Assembly: GCF_016907895.1 (NCBI RefSeq)
Contig: NZ_JAFBCV010000014.1
Coordinates: forward strand, 58,186-122,185
Direction of reading: 5' to 3'
From: Shouchella xiaoxiensis
GTDB lineage: Bacteria; Bacillota; Bacilli; Bacillales; Bacillaceae_D
DNA length: 64,000 nt
Every line of letters begins with the position of its first letter. The first letter of the stretch is position 1. Made by a program: the position numbers and the translations under genes. Below are positions 1-9,769 of this stretch, piece by piece. The notes under the pieces are model-generated. The model ran no database searches. It was not told where the DNA came from and saw only the letters and a list, made by a program, of their open reading frames with translations.

Positions 1-686
<686 letters not shown>

Positions 687-785
687 CCGTCATCATTTTT
701 TAAAGATGCTGTAACCAATTTGCAACAGCTTATGGTTTATAATAAGTATTGTAATTGACCCCCTTTTTAATAGAGTAAGACCTTT

Positions 786-817
786 GGACGCAGAGAACTT
801 CTGCGTCCCTTTTTTTG
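786..817 (+). terminator. Rho-independent terminator after trxB
   Basis: GGACGCAG (786-793) pairs with CTGCGTCC (801-808) around a short loop and is followed by a run of seven or more T. It lies about 100 bases past the trxB stop. Confidence 0.85.
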
Positions 818-854
818 TTTTATGTATGTAGTCAGACAGAAAAAGAGGCAAACG

Positions 855-883
855 TTGTAGCCTAACACATTTACTTGTATACT
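855..883 (+). promoter_or_regulatory. SigA-type promoter of the yvcI-rapZ-yvcK-whiA-crh operon
   Basis: TTGTAG (855-860) and TATACT (878-883) are separated by exactly 17 bases, and a start site near 890 would precede the Nudix gene directly. It follows the trxB terminator, so the operon can be transcribed on its own. Confidence 0.7.
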
Positions 884-912
884 ATAGAATTAGATACGTG
901 AGGTGATTAGAC

Positions 913-1401
913 TTGCAACGAATAACAAATTGTATTTTAGCAACAGAAAGTCAATGCCTTATGTTACAAAAGCCTAGTCGTGGTTGGTGGGTAGCTCCTG
1001 GAGGTAAAATGGAGCCTACGGAAACCATAAAAGAAGCAGCGATTCGAGAATTTAATGAAGAAACAGGCTTACGTTTAATTGACCCTGTTTTACGAGCTGT
1101 GACGACAATGGTTATTGTTGATAAAGATCATCAGCTAATGAATGAGTGGATGATGTTTACCTTTAAGGCTTCCCAATTTAGCGGGACGATGTTTACAAAG
1201 TCACCAGAAGGAAAGTTAGTTTGGCAGGAACGTCATGCGCATGAACAATTGCCAATGGCTGAGGGCGATCATCTATTGTTTCGTCATGCCTTGTCTAGCG
1301 ACGATATTCTTTACGGGACTTTTTACTATACAGAAGATTATCAACTAGTTAACTACCGGCTTGATTCAAAGTCAACGGACGGGAAGGTGGAGACTGAATG
1401 A
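913..1401 (+). CDS. yvcI: Nudix hydrolase (YvcI-like)
   Basis: Nudix-superfamily hydrolase, 162 aa, probably acting on an oxidised or otherwise damaged nucleotide. The Nudix box is complete: [18 protein letters not shown] then NEETGL (G-x5-E-x7-REFNEETGL) near residues 32-54. The start is TTG, placed by the GAGGTGAT ribosome site at about 900-907. It is the first gene after a promoter and overlaps rapZ by 4 bases (ATGA), which implies translational coupling. The exact substrate cannot be read from the sequence; the yvcI name rests on family plus position. Confidence 0.88.
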   Translation: MQRITNCILATESQCLMLQKPSRGWWVAPGGKMEPTETIKEAAIREFNEETGLRLIDPVLRAVTTMVIVDKDHQLMNEWMMFTFKASQFSGTMFTKSPEGKLVWQERHAHEQLPMAEGDHLLFRHALSSDDILYGTFYYTEDYQLVNYRLDSKSTDGKVETE

Positions 1402-2288
1402 AGCAAGCGGACGTCGAAATTGTCATTATAACCGGAATGTCAGGTGCTGGTAAGACTGTTGCAGTGCAGAGCTTTGAAGATCTTGGATTTTACTGTGTTG
1501 ATAATTTGCCACCGGCGCTTTTACCTAAATTCATTGAATTGATTGAGGGCGGGGTCGATAAAGTCACTAAAGTTGCTTTAGTAATGGACTTACGTGGGCA
1601 ATCGTTCTTTGATGAATTGTTTAAAGCAATTGATGAATTAAATGAAACGCCGGTTAATCGGTTAAAAGTACAAATTTTGTTTCTCGACTCAAAAGATGCA
1701 AAGCTTGTTCAACGTTATAAAGAAACAAGGAGAACACACCCTTTAGCAAAAGGTGGTTTACCACTTGATGGCATTCAACGGGAGCGTCAGCTGTTGGAAG
1801 ATATGAAAGGGAGAGCACAGCAGATTATTGATACAACTGATTTAAAACCGGTTCAATTGCGAACGAAGATTATGCAGCGCTTTGCTTCAAGCGATCGCCA
1901 AGCTTTCACGGTTCATTTTGTCTCTTTTGGCTTTAAATACGGCATTCCAATTGATGCGGATCTCGTCTTTGATGTACGTTTTTTACCAAATCCCCACTAT
2001 ATAGAAGATTTAAAGCCGAAAACTGGTTTACAGTCTGAGGTTTCTTCTTATGTATTAAAATGGAAGGAAACAAACCAGTTAATTGAGAAGCTGATTGATT
2101 TGTTTGAATTTAGTTTGCCACATTATAAAAGAGAAGGAAAAAGCCAGGTTGTTATCGGTATTGGCTGTACGGGTGGACAACATCGTTCAGTAACATTAGC
2201 TGAGTATTTAGCGACTCACTTTTCAAAAAGCTATGACGCCCATGCGAGTCATCGTGATATTGACAAACGAAAGGCCATTCAGTCATGA
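1398..2288 (+). CDS. rapZ: RapZ/YvcJ P-loop nucleotide-binding protein
   Basis: 296 aa, the usual length for the YvcJ/RapZ family. The Walker A motif GMSGAGKT is at residues 13-20, and the C-terminal domain carries [13 protein letters not shown], the family's signature in the RNA- or metabolite-binding half. In Enterobacteria RapZ directs decay of the GlmZ RNA. In Bacillus YvcJ is an ATP/GTP-binding protein linked to competence, and no GlmZ is expected. It overlaps yvcI upstream and yvcK downstream by 4 bases each, so all three are translated as a coupled unit. Confidence 0.95.
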   Translation: MKQADVEIVIITGMSGAGKTVAVQSFEDLGFYCVDNLPPALLPKFIELIEGGVDKVTKVALVMDLRGQSFFDELFKAIDELNETPVNRLKVQILFLDSKDAKLVQRYKETRRTHPLAKGGLPLDGIQRERQLLEDMKGRAQQIIDTTDLKPVQLRTKIMQRFASSDRQAFTVHFVSFGFKYGIPIDADLVFDVRFLPNPHYIEDLKPKTGLQSEVSSYVLKWKETNQLIEKLIDLFEFSLPHYKREGKSQVVIGIGCTGGQHRSVTLAEYLATHFSKSYDAHASHRDIDKRKAIQS

Positions 2289-3247
2289 GGAAAAAAGTGG
2301 TTGTAATTGGTGGCGGAACTGGTTTATCCGTGATCTTAAGAGGGCTAAAAACGTTTCCAATCGACATCACGGCCATCGTAACGGTAGCTGATGATGGGGG
2401 AAGTTCAGGTATTCTAAGAAAAGAACTTGATATTCCTCCTCCTGGTGATGTACGAAATGTCTTAGTAGCTCTAGCTGAGGTCGAACCACTTGTTGAAGAG
2501 TTGTTTCAGCATCGATTTGCAAGTGGTGATGGACTAAACGGGCACTCTTTAGGAAATCTATTATTAGCTGGAATGACTTCAATAACCGGAGATTTCCAAC
2601 AAGGCATCGCTACAATTAGTCGGGTCCTCAATGTTCGTGGACGAGTGCTGCCTTCTGCAAACGCTAGTATTATTTTACATGCGGAGATGGAAGACGGCAC
2701 ACATGTTTCAGGCGAATCACAAATCCCACTTGCCAAAAATAAAATTAAGCGTGTTTATTTAACACCGTCTGATATTTCACCGTTACCTGAAACATTAAAA
2801 GCACTTGCTGAAGCGGATTTAATTGTGCTTGGTCCAGGATCACTTTATACGAGTATATTACCAAACTTACTCGTTCCAGGTATTGTTGAGGCAATCCATG
2901 CTTCGTCAGCAAGTAAAGCGTATATATGTAACGTCATGACGCAAATGGGTGAAACGGATGGATATAGCGCGTCGGATCACCTACAAGCACTGGTGTCACA
3001 TTGTGGACCACATATTGTGCAAACGGTTTTAGTAAACGGAGAGCCCATTTCAGCCGATGTGTTGGATCGCTATCAGCTTGAACAAGCGAAACAAGTTGTT
3101 GTTGATAAACAAAGATTAGAAAGCATGGGTATATCGGTCATTGAGGATCGATTTGTGTTAGAATCAGGTCAGAAGTTACGACATGATGCTATGAAGGTAT
3201 CGGAAGCACTAATGGATTTGATCGTTGAAAAAGTGCAAGGTATCTAA
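2285..3247 (+). CDS. yvcK: YvcK/CofD-like gluconeogenesis factor
   Basis: 320 aa. The N-terminal [17 protein letters not shown] nucleotide-sugar binding motif and the ADDGGSSG and PPPGDVRN motifs are characteristic of the YvcK (MgfK) branch of the CofD superfamily. YvcK binds UDP-GlcNAc-type sugars and is needed for cell-wall balance on gluconeogenic substrates. The ATG overlaps the end of rapZ by 4 bases. It is part of the yvcI-crh operon. Confidence 0.95.
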   Translation: MRKKVVVIGGGTGLSVILRGLKTFPIDITAIVTVADDGGSSGILRKELDIPPPGDVRNVLVALAEVEPLVEELFQHRFASGDGLNGHSLGNLLLAGMTSITGDFQQGIATISRVLNVRGRVLPSANASIILHAEMEDGTHVSGESQIPLAKNKIKRVYLTPSDISPLPETLKALAEADLIVLGPGSLYTSILPNLLVPGIVEAIHASSASKAYICNVMTQMGETDGYSASDHLQALVSHCGPHIVQTVLVNGEPISADVLDRYQLEQAKQVVVDKQRLESMGISVIEDRFVLESGQKLRHDAMKVSEALMDLIVEKVQGI

Positions 3248-3265
3248 GGAACAGAGTTATTGCTA

Positions 3266-3298
3266 GGGTGGCATACGTTTGCAGTAAGCTACCCTTTT
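3266..3298 (+). terminator. Weak hairpin with T-run between yvcK and whiA
   Basis: GGGTGGC near 3266-3274 pairs with GCTACCC near 3289-3295 (one G-U pair), with a loop of about 15 bases, followed by TTTT. The large loop and short tract suggest partial attenuation or an mRNA processing point rather than a full stop, since whiA and crh have no other obvious promoter. Confidence 0.35.
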
Positions 3299-3317
3299 AA
3301 TAGAGAGGGTGAGGGGC

Positions 3318-4277
3318 GTGTCTTTTGCAGCAAACGCCAAAAAAGAATTAACACAGCTTGAAATTACGCCATGTTGTTCAAAAGCTGAACTATCTGCATT
3401 AATTCGAATGAACGGTTCGTTGGCTCTCAATAATCAACAAATCAGTCTTGATGTATCGACTGAGAATGCAGCGATTGCAAGACGTATTTATACATTGATA
3501 AAATATGTGTATCCAACCATTCATATTGAGCTATTGGTTCGAAAAAAAATGAGACTAAAAAAGAATAATGTGTACCTCGTCCGTATTTCGAAAGATGCTA
3601 GGACATTGTTGAAAGATTTGGCGATTCTTGATGATCCATTTCAATTTATTCGCTCCATTTCACCTGAAATGATTAAAAAACCTTGTTGTAAGCGTGCTTA
3701 TTTAAGAGGAGCTTTTTTAGCAGGCGGTTCAATTAATCATCCTGAAACATCCTCCTACCACTTAGAGATTTTTTCGCTTTATGAGGAACATAATCAAGCA
3801 ATATGTGAATTAATGAACGAATTCTCGCTTTCTGCTAAAACATTAGAACGCAAAAAAGGATTTATCACTTATTTAAAAGAAAGTGAGAAGATAACAGAAT
3901 TTCTTAATATAATCGGTGCACATCAAGCATTGCTTTATTTTGAAGACGTGCGCATTTTAAAGGATATGAGAAACTCTGTTAATCGTCTTGTTAATTGTGA
4001 AACGGCTAATTTGAACAAGACGGTTGGAGCAGCATTGCGACAAGTAGAGAATATTCGCTATATCGAAAAAGAAATAGGACTGGAACAATTGCCACCTAAG
4101 TTAATGGAGGTAGCAATATTACGTGTAAACCATCAAGATGTTACCTTAAAAGAGCTAGGTGAAATGATGACAGGAGCGAAAGTAAGCAAATCGGGAATCA
4201 ATCACCGTTTGAGAAAAATTGATGAGTTTGCGGACAAGCTACGTAATGGAACATACGATCAAAAACAAACCAAATAG
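3318..4277 (+). CDS. whiA: WhiA-type DNA-binding protein
   Basis: 319 aa from the GTG at 3318, giving [15 protein letters not shown], which fits the family's N-terminus. The GTG at 3309 would add three residues but lies inside the ribosome site AGAGAGGGTGAGG. The protein has the N-terminal LAGLIDADG-like fold region ([34 protein letters not shown]) and a C-terminal helix-turn-helix ([20 protein letters not shown] then HRLRKI). In Streptomyces WhiA drives sporulation septation. In Bacillus it affects cell division and chromosome segregation. Confidence 0.95.
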   Translation: MSFAANAKKELTQLEITPCCSKAELSALIRMNGSLALNNQQISLDVSTENAAIARRIYTLIKYVYPTIHIELLVRKKMRLKKNNVYLVRISKDARTLLKDLAILDDPFQFIRSISPEMIKKPCCKRAYLRGAFLAGGSINHPETSSYHLEIFSLYEEHNQAICELMNEFSLSAKTLERKKGFITYLKESEKITEFLNIIGAHQALLYFEDVRILKDMRNSVNRLVNCETANLNKTVGAALRQVENIRYIEKEIGLEQLPPKLMEVAILRVNHQDVTLKELGEMMTGAKVSKSGINHRLRKIDEFADKLRNGTYDQKQTK

Positions 4278-4288
4278 GGGGATTAAAA

Positions 4289-4546
4289 ATGGCGCAAAAA
4301 GAAATTACGATACAGTTAAAAACAGGTCTTCAAGCACGCCCAGCAGCGTTATTCGTTCAAGAAGCAAATCGATTTGCTTCCGAGGTCTATATTATAAAAG
4401 ATCATTCAAAAGTAAATGCCAAAAGCATTATGGGGCTTATGAGCCTAGCCTTGGGCAAAGGAACGGTTATCACATTGCAAACAGAAGGTCATGATGAGGA
4501 AGAGGCACTCGAAACGCTTGTTGCTTATGTACAAAATGAAAATTGA
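4289..4546 (+). CDS. crh: Crh, catabolite repression HPr-like protein
   Basis: 85 aa HPr paralogue. The residue that is the phosphocarrier histidine in HPr is glutamine here (TGLQARPAA, Gln15), so it cannot take part in PTS phosphotransfer. The regulatory serine is kept (KSIMGLMSL, Ser46) for HPr kinase phosphorylation and binding to CcpA. A GGGGGAT ribosome site precedes the ATG by 7 bases. It closes the yvcI operon at a terminator. Its presence fits the candidate cre boxes seen at rpoN and fadN in this window. Confidence 0.96.
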   Translation: MAQKEITIQLKTGLQARPAALFVQEANRFASEVYIIKDHSKVNAKSIMGLMSLALGKGTVITLQTEGHDEEEALETLVAYVQNEN

Positions 4547-4551
4547 TGATT

Positions 4552-4580
4552 AAAACATAGTAGAGATACTATGTTTTTTT
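4552..4580 (+). terminator. Terminator of the yvcI-crh operon
   Basis: AAAACATAGTA (4552-4562), loop GAGA, TACTATGTTTT (4567-4577), continuing into a T-run: an 11-bp perfect stem. Confidence 0.85.
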
Positions 4581-4637
4581 GAAACGTAAGTTCGGTTTGA
4601 ACCGTATAGATAGATGTAAGCTGGAGGAGGTTATCTC

Positions 4638-5003
4638 ATGAGAAAAGAGTACGATGAAGACATTATAGATTATCGTGAAGAAAATGAGCCGGATGGGCGA
4701 GCGATTGCAATGCTTATCTATTTATTAAGCTTCTTTGCTCCAATTCTTGCCCCACTCTTAATTTGGCTGCTTGCCAAAAAAGAGTATGAGTTTGTTGACT
4801 TTCATGGTAAGCAGTATTTTAACTTTCTTATTTCCTACACCATCTATACATTCGCTTCATCAATACTAGTAATTGTGGGCATTGGCTTTATCCTTGTGCC
4901 AATTGTATCGATTATGATGATTGTTTTTACCATTATCGGTGCAGTGAAAAGTTACAGCGGTGAAGAGTATGTCATACCACTTACTATACGCTTTTTAGGA
5001 TAA
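4638..5003 (+). CDS. DUF4870-family small membrane protein
   Basis: 121 aa. An acidic N-terminus (about 25 residues) is followed by three hydrophobic segments near residues 27-45, 62-85 and 88-105, separated by the motif KEYEFVDFHGKQYFNFLISY. That arrangement, with H-x-K-Q-x-x-N-F between the helices, is the DUF4870/Tic20-like small membrane family, whose function is not established. A strong GGAGGAGG ribosome site lies 8 bases before the ATG. It sits between two terminators and so is probably monocistronic. Confidence 0.8.
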   Translation: MRKEYDEDIIDYREENEPDGRAIAMLIYLLSFFAPILAPLLIWLLAKKEYEFVDFHGKQYFNFLISYTIYTFASSILVIVGIGFILVPIVSIMMIVFTIIGAVKSYSGEEYVIPLTIRFLG

Positions 5004-5004
5004 T

Positions 5005-5040
5005 AAAAAGCCGTTATGATTTCTCATAACGGCTTTACTT
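5005..5040. terminator. Bidirectional terminator between the DUF4870 gene and clpP
   Basis: AAAGCCGTTATGA (5007-5019), loop TTTC, TCATAACGGCTTT (5024-5036), with A-rich and T-rich flanks on either side. It serves the plus-strand gene ending at 5003 and the minus-strand clpP ending at 5045. Confidence 0.88.
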
Positions 5041-5044
5041 ATGC

Positions 5045-5632
5045 TTATTTAGAAGATGTTTCGAATACTTTATCAATCAAACCATATTCTTTTGCTTCTT
5101 CAGCAGACATAAACTTATCACGATCTGTATCTTTGGCAACGCGATCGTAAGGTTGACCTGAACGTTCTGCCATGATTTCGTTTAATTTTTGACGCATTTC
5201 AATGATACGACGGGCGTGAATTTCCATATCCGATGCTTGACCTTGCATGCCACCAAGAGGTTGGTGAATCATCACTTCACTGTTAGGTAATGCCATGCGC
5301 TTGCCTTTTGCACCGGCAGTTAGAAGGAATGCTCCCATTGAAGCTGCCATACCAATACAAATTGTAGATACATCCGGTTTAATAAACTGCATCGTGTCAT
5401 AAATCGCCATGCCGGCTGTTATGGATCCACCTGGGGAATTAATATAAAGTGAGATATCTTTCTCTGGATCTTCTGCTTGAAGGAAAAGAAGTTGGGCAAC
5501 AATTGAATTTGCAACGTTATCATCAATTCCACTTCCGAGCATAATGATTCGGTCTTTTAACAGACGAGAATAAATGTCATAGGCACGTTCGCCACGATTC
5601 GTTTGTTCAATTACTGTAGGAATTAAGTTCAC
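5045..5632 (-). CDS. clpP: ClpP, ATP-dependent Clp protease proteolytic subunit
   Basis: 195 aa serine peptidase that forms the tetradecameric chamber used with ClpC, ClpE and ClpX. The catalytic triad is intact: Ser98 (GMAASMG), His123 (MIHQPLGG) and Asp172 (DTDRDKFMS). The start is GTG at 5632, 7 bases downstream of GAGGAGG. Its promoter overlaps a near-perfect CtsR operator, so heat and protein-stress induction by loss of CtsR is expected. It is transcribed alone, divergently from rpoN. Confidence 0.98.
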   Translation of the reverse strand: MNLIPTVIEQTNRGERAYDIYSRLLKDRIIMLGSGIDDNVANSIVAQLLFLQAEDPEKDISLYINSPGGSITAGMAIYDTMQFIKPDVSTICIGMAASMGAFLLTAGAKGKRMALPNSEVMIHQPLGGMQGQASDMEIHARRIIEMRQKLNEIMAERSGQPYDRVAKDTDRDKFMSAEEAKEYGLIDKVFETSSK

Positions 5633-5682
5633 AGGGGATTCCTCCTCAGATTTGTTTGATTAGCTTAAGAAACTATGTAGTC

Positions 5683-5711
5683 ATCATACTTGAAAGGTCA
5701 ACAAAGGTCAA
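5683..5711 (-). promoter_or_regulatory. SigA promoter of clpP
   Basis: On the minus strand TTGACC (5711-5706) and TATGAT (5688-5683) are spaced by 17 bases. The -35 hexamer lies inside the second CtsR half-site. Confidence 0.8.
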
Positions 5712-5712
5712 A
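5696..5712 (+). promoter_or_regulatory. CtsR operator
   Basis: GGTCAAC-AAA-GGTCAAA matches the CtsR heptad direct repeat RGTCAAA-NAN-RGTCAAA at 16 of 17 positions. It covers the -35 box and spacer of the clpP promoter, so a bound CtsR would exclude RNA polymerase. Confidence 0.85.
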
Positions 5713-5801
5713 CTTAACGCTTTACTTTGCAAGCTTTCTGCTATAAGTATTCAGGATATCAGTCAAAAAGCCCTGCTTTCATGATAGCCTAATTTAATTT
5801 G

Positions 5802-5830
5802 TTGTAAACCTAATTGCATCGAGCTAATAT
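5802..5830 (+). promoter_or_regulatory. Promoter of rpoN
   Basis: TTGTAA (5802-5807), 17 bases, TAATAT (5825-5830). Predicted start near 5837, which places both cre candidates inside the transcribed leader. Confidence 0.6.
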
Positions 5831-5851
5831 AGTATAAGAGAAAACTTTTTT

Positions 5852-5879
5852 AGTAAACGCTTACATTTAAACGGTTTCA
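5852..5879 (+). promoter_or_regulatory. Two tandem cre (CcpA) boxes in the rpoN leader
   Basis: AGTAAACGCTTACA (5852-5865) and TTTAAACGGTTTCA (5866-5879) each differ from the cre consensus TGWAANCGNTNWCA at essentially one or two edge positions, and they abut exactly. Both are downstream of the predicted start site, where CcpA acts as a roadblock. CcpA repression of sigL is known in B. subtilis. Confidence 0.65.
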
Positions 5880-5915
5880 GTTTGTGGTATGATAAGAGTT
5901 AGGGGGTGTTCATTG

Positions 5916-7226
5916 ATGGAGATGGGTCTTTTTCAAAAACAAACAAACCAGTTGGTAATGACTCAAGAATTGCGGCAAGCAATTCATTTACTGCAATATT
6001 CTACAATGGATGTTTGGTCGTATTTGGAGGAACTTGCACTTGAAAACCCTTTATTAGAATTTGTTCATAATAAATATGAGCATATCGAATCTGAGCTACC
6101 TTCTTCTTTTTCCAGTGATGATAAACATGCGGCGCTTGAGAATGTTTCGGTCGAAAGCAAGAATTTGCGGCAACATGTGAAAGACCAGCTCATTCATTTT
6201 CATTTATCTGCAGAAGAAGAGCACTTTCTGGTTTATTTGGCAAATAACCTAAGAGAAGATGGTTATTTAATTGATTTTAAAGAACTGTGTACGCAAGGAA
6301 ATCTTGATATAGATCATGGTGAACGCTTGTTGTATCTCATTCAATCACTAGAACCAACTGGGGTAGGAGCACGTTCTTTGGGAGAATGTCTGGCGTTGCA
6401 ATTAGTAAAGAGAATAGATGTTCACCCATGCGCGATTGATTTACTATTAAATGATATTGAAGATCTTGCTTCTCGAAAGTGGAAGCAGTTAGCTAAAAAA
6501 TATGATTGCACGCTACTGGACGTTCAAACGATTTATGATCAAATTAAAAAATTGGATCCAAAACCAGGCTTCGCTTATATGAGTGAACCGATTATTTATA
6601 TTGAACCAGACGTATACATTACACTTGCGAATAATCAATTACAGGTTCATTTAAATCAAGCAGCGTTTCCGATGTTACGTATACAAGCTGAGTACAGAGA
6701 CTTACTAGAGCAAGAAGAGAACTCAAGAGAATACGCCAGGCAGCAAAGAAACCAAGTGAACTGGTTAAAGAAAAGTTTAAAACAGCGAGAACAAACTATT
6801 TTAAAAGTTACTGAGGCAATTGTTAATGTTCAGCAAGACTATTTACTTGGAACTACAGGGGTCCTCAAGCCACTTACGTTAGTGGATATAGCTGAGGAAT
6901 TGGGGATTCATGAATCAACAGTCAGTCGTTCTACCGTTAATAAATACGCGCAAACTCCAAGAGGGTTAGTTGAGTTAAAAACGTTTTTTAGTAGCACACT
7001 TTCAAAAGAGAATCAAGGATTAACTCACCACTCTGTTAAGAAGTGGATCAGTGAATTTATTCAAGCTGAAAATAAACAAAAGCCATTATCCGATCAACAG
7101 CTTGTAGAGCAATTAAAAAAGGAACAGCAAGTGACTGTTTCAAGACGTGTTATTGCAAAATACCGCGATGAACTTGGAATATTATCTTCAACCAAGCGTA
7201 GAAGATATGAGGAAAGGATTGTCTGA
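5916..7226 (+). CDS. rpoN: RNA polymerase sigma-54 factor (SigL)
   Basis: Sigma-54 directs transcription of activator-dependent -24/-12 promoters, in Bacillus for amino acid and fructan catabolism. The protein is 436 aa from the ATG at 5916. That ATG is 9 bases after AGGGGG and gives the same length as B. subtilis SigL; the upstream ATG at 5889 precedes the ribosome site. Region I is glutamine/leucine rich (MTQELRQAIHLLQYS). The DNA-binding helix-turn-helix reads LGIHESTVSRSTVNKYAQTP, and the RpoN box SRRVIAKYRDELGI is at the C-terminus. The stop overlaps the start of the next gene by one base. Confidence 0.95.
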   Translation: MEMGLFQKQTNQLVMTQELRQAIHLLQYSTMDVWSYLEELALENPLLEFVHNKYEHIESELPSSFSSDDKHAALENVSVESKNLRQHVKDQLIHFHLSAEEEHFLVYLANNLREDGYLIDFKELCTQGNLDIDHGERLLYLIQSLEPTGVGARSLGECLALQLVKRIDVHPCAIDLLLNDIEDLASRKWKQLAKKYDCTLLDVQTIYDQIKKLDPKPGFAYMSEPIIYIEPDVYITLANNQLQVHLNQAAFPMLRIQAEYRDLLEQEENSREYARQQRNQVNWLKKSLKQREQTILKVTEAIVNVQQDYLLGTTGVLKPLTLVDIAEELGIHESTVSRSTVNKYAQTPRGLVELKTFFSSTLSKENQGLTHHSVKKWISEFIQAENKQKPLSDQQLVEQLKKEQQVTVSRRVIAKYRDELGILSSTKRRRYEERIV

Positions 7227-7468
7227 TGGAACTTCATTTTTATACAAAGCAAGGTTGTCCCTTATGCGATAAAGGGTATGAGATTGTCAAAGAGATCGCC
7301 AATGAGTATTCATTAAGCGTAAAAATTCATGATATATACGAAAATGATAAATGGCTAGAAGCGTATCAGCTAATGATTCCCGTTGTGCAGTTGGAAGCGG
7401 TTGAACTCGATTATGGTATGTTAAGCAAACAAAAAATAAGCATGGAAATTGATAACGTTACTAAATAA
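7226..7468 (+). CDS. Glutaredoxin-like small thiol protein
   Basis: 80 aa thioredoxin-fold protein of the DUF836/glutaredoxin-like group. It has a CPLC redox pair at Cys11 and Cys14 (FYTKQGCPLCDKG), then IHDIYENDKWLEAYQLMIPVV with the cis-proline region near residue 50. It starts on the last base of the rpoN stop, so it is translated from the same mRNA. The target is unknown. Small proteins of this type often occur between rpoN or cggR and neighbours in Bacillaceae. Confidence 0.8.
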   Translation: MELHFYTKQGCPLCDKGYEIVKEIANEYSLSVKIHDIYENDKWLEAYQLMIPVVQLEAVELDYGMLSKQKISMEIDNVTK

Positions 7469-7481
7469 AAATAGTTTTAGC

Positions 7482-7510
7482 TTGTCTCTCATTCACTTAC
7501 TTGTTACAAT
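7482..7510 (+). promoter_or_regulatory. Promoter of the cggR-glycolytic operon
   Basis: TTGTCT (7482-7487), 17 bases, TACAAT (7505-7510). The CggR operator starts about 30 bases downstream of the -10 box. Confidence 0.75.
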
Positions 7511-7540
7511 AACGGCGTAGGTGAATTTTTTTGCTTTAAT

Positions 7541-7576
7541 TGGGACATAATTTGTCACAGGTGGACATAAAAAGTC
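7541..7576 (+). promoter_or_regulatory. CggR operator
   Basis: TGGGAC-N6-TGTC-N4-GTGGAC-N6-AGTC matches the B. subtilis CggR site CGGGAC-N6-TGTC-N4-CGGGAC-N6-TGTC in spacing and nearly in sequence. It lies downstream of the predicted start site, so bound CggR would block elongation, with fructose-1,6-bisphosphate as inducer. Confidence 0.88.
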
Positions 7577-7601
7577 CCATGATTCTTTAGGAGGTGATTT
7601 C

Positions 7602-8618
7602 CTGCGTACGCTAGTGGACCTGCAAAAACAACTTGTTCCAGAGTTAATGGATACAATGGCTGAACGGTATAAACTGCTCCAATATATAAGGTTGATGCAG
7701 CCTATAGGGAGAAGAAGTTTGGCAACAAATTTGCAGAAGTCAGAACGAATTGTTCGTAGTGAGGTAACCTTGCTAAAAGATCAAGGGCTGCTCGATTTAA
7801 GCACTGCCGGCATGACGTTGACCGCATTTGGCGAATCCGTCTTTTTGGATTTAGAATCAACGATGGATGAACTATTAGGTCTTCACTTTCTTGAAGATCA
7901 GGTTCAGCAGAAATTAGGTGTGGCAAGAGTCATCGTTGTTGCTGGTAACAGTGATCAAGATGAATGGGTGAAACAAGAGCTTGGTCGCGCGTGTGTCAAT
8001 GAATTAAAGCGTGTTGCGAAGCCGCAAGATGTGCTTGCTGTTATGGGAGGCACAACGCTTGAAATGGTTGCTAGAATGGCATCCCCAGACACAACGTTGG
8101 CAAGTACAACCTTTGTTCCAGCTCGAGGAGGGCTTGGAGAAAAGGTAGAGATTCAAGCGAACACGATTAGCGCGGAATTTGCTAGAAGGACTGGAGCGGC
8201 GTATCGATTGCTCCATGTTCCGGACCAATTAAGTGAAGATGCCTACCATTCACTAGTATTGGAACGGTCCGTAAAGGATATTCTAGAATTAATTACATCT
8301 TCAGCTATTGTCATGCACGGCATTGGAGATGCGAAACGAATGGCCACGAGAAGGGATTCGACTGAGCCGTTTATTGAAACACTGAAACGGGAACAAGCAG
8401 TAGCGGAAGCATTTGGTTACTATTTTAATTCAAGTGGTGAGATTATTCATAAGCAGCGAACGATTGGTCTTCAGCTGAATGAATTAGAAGGCAAACATGT
8501 TATTTCAATAGCTGGAGGACATTCAAAAGCGAATGCGATCCTTGCTTATATGAAAAATCGACCAAGTGATGTTCTCGTCACAGATGAAGCAGCGGCGAAA
8601 GAGCTGTTATCACACTAA
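7602..8618 (+). CDS. cggR: CggR, central glycolytic genes repressor (probable CTG start)
   Basis: SorC/DeoR-type repressor with an N-terminal winged helix and a C-terminal sugar-phosphate-binding domain (VMGGTTLEMVARM; FVPARGGLGEKVEIQANTI; VHGIGDAKRMATRR; GGHSKANAI). The ATG/GTG/TTG candidates start too late: GTG 7614 is about 19 bases after the AGGAGG site. CTG at 7602 is 7-8 bases from it and gives RTLVDLQKQLVPELM after the initiator, which lines up residue for residue with the B. subtilis N-terminus as I recall it (338 versus about 340 aa). Use GTG 7614 (334 aa) as the fallback. First gene of the glycolytic operon. Confidence 0.9.
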   Translation: MRTLVDLQKQLVPELMDTMAERYKLLQYIRLMQPIGRRSLATNLQKSERIVRSEVTLLKDQGLLDLSTAGMTLTAFGESVFLDLESTMDELLGLHFLEDQVQQKLGVARVIVVAGNSDQDEWVKQELGRACVNELKRVAKPQDVLAVMGGTTLEMVARMASPDTTLASTTFVPARGGLGEKVEIQANTISAEFARRTGAAYRLLHVPDQLSEDAYHSLVLERSVKDILELITSSAIVMHGIGDAKRMATRRDSTEPFIETLKREQAVAEAFGYYFNSSGEIIHKQRTIGLQLNELEGKHVISIAGGHSKANAILAYMKNRPSDVLVTDEAAAKELLSH

Positions 8619-8625
8619 GTATGTT

Positions 8626-8645
8626 AAAAGGGCAAACGCCTTTTT
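8626..8645 (+). other. Stem-loop between cggR and gapA
   Basis: AAAAGGGC (8626-8633), loop AAAC, GCCTTTTT (8638-8645): 8 bp with one G-U. In B. subtilis the cggR-gapA mRNA is cut near the end of cggR, and a structure at this point stabilises the gapA transcript. The T-rich 3' arm could also cause partial termination. Confidence 0.45.
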
Positions 8646-8677
8646 CATAAATGAATAAATTGCTAGGAGGAAGATGA

Positions 8678-9688
<1,011 letters not shown>

Positions 9689-9698
9689 GAATAAATAG

Positions 9699-9742
9699 AC
9701 AGCATGAGGAGGTAGGCCATTCGCCTCCCTCCTTTGCGCTGT
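9699..9742 (+). other. Stem-loop in the gapA-pgk gap containing a decoy AGGAGG
   Basis: Outer stem ACAGC/GCTGT and inner stem AGGAGG-AGGC / GCCT-CCTCCT (707-717 numbering 9707-9717, and 9723-9733) with loop CATTC. No T-run follows. It may protect the gapA 3' end, or lower read-through into pgk. Confidence 0.45.
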
Positions 9743-9769
9743 TTAGCTGACCTGTAGGAGGATAAATTC

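Noticed and set aside
715..745. TATAAT at 738-743 as a promoter for a small RNA ending at the 786-817 terminator
   Set aside because: No acceptable -35 hexamer at 16-18 bases; left as unsupported.
4219..4494. Open frame of 91 codons overlapping crh
   Set aside because: Shadow of whiA/crh in another frame, low-complexity Ser/Arg/Lys composition, no ribosome site.
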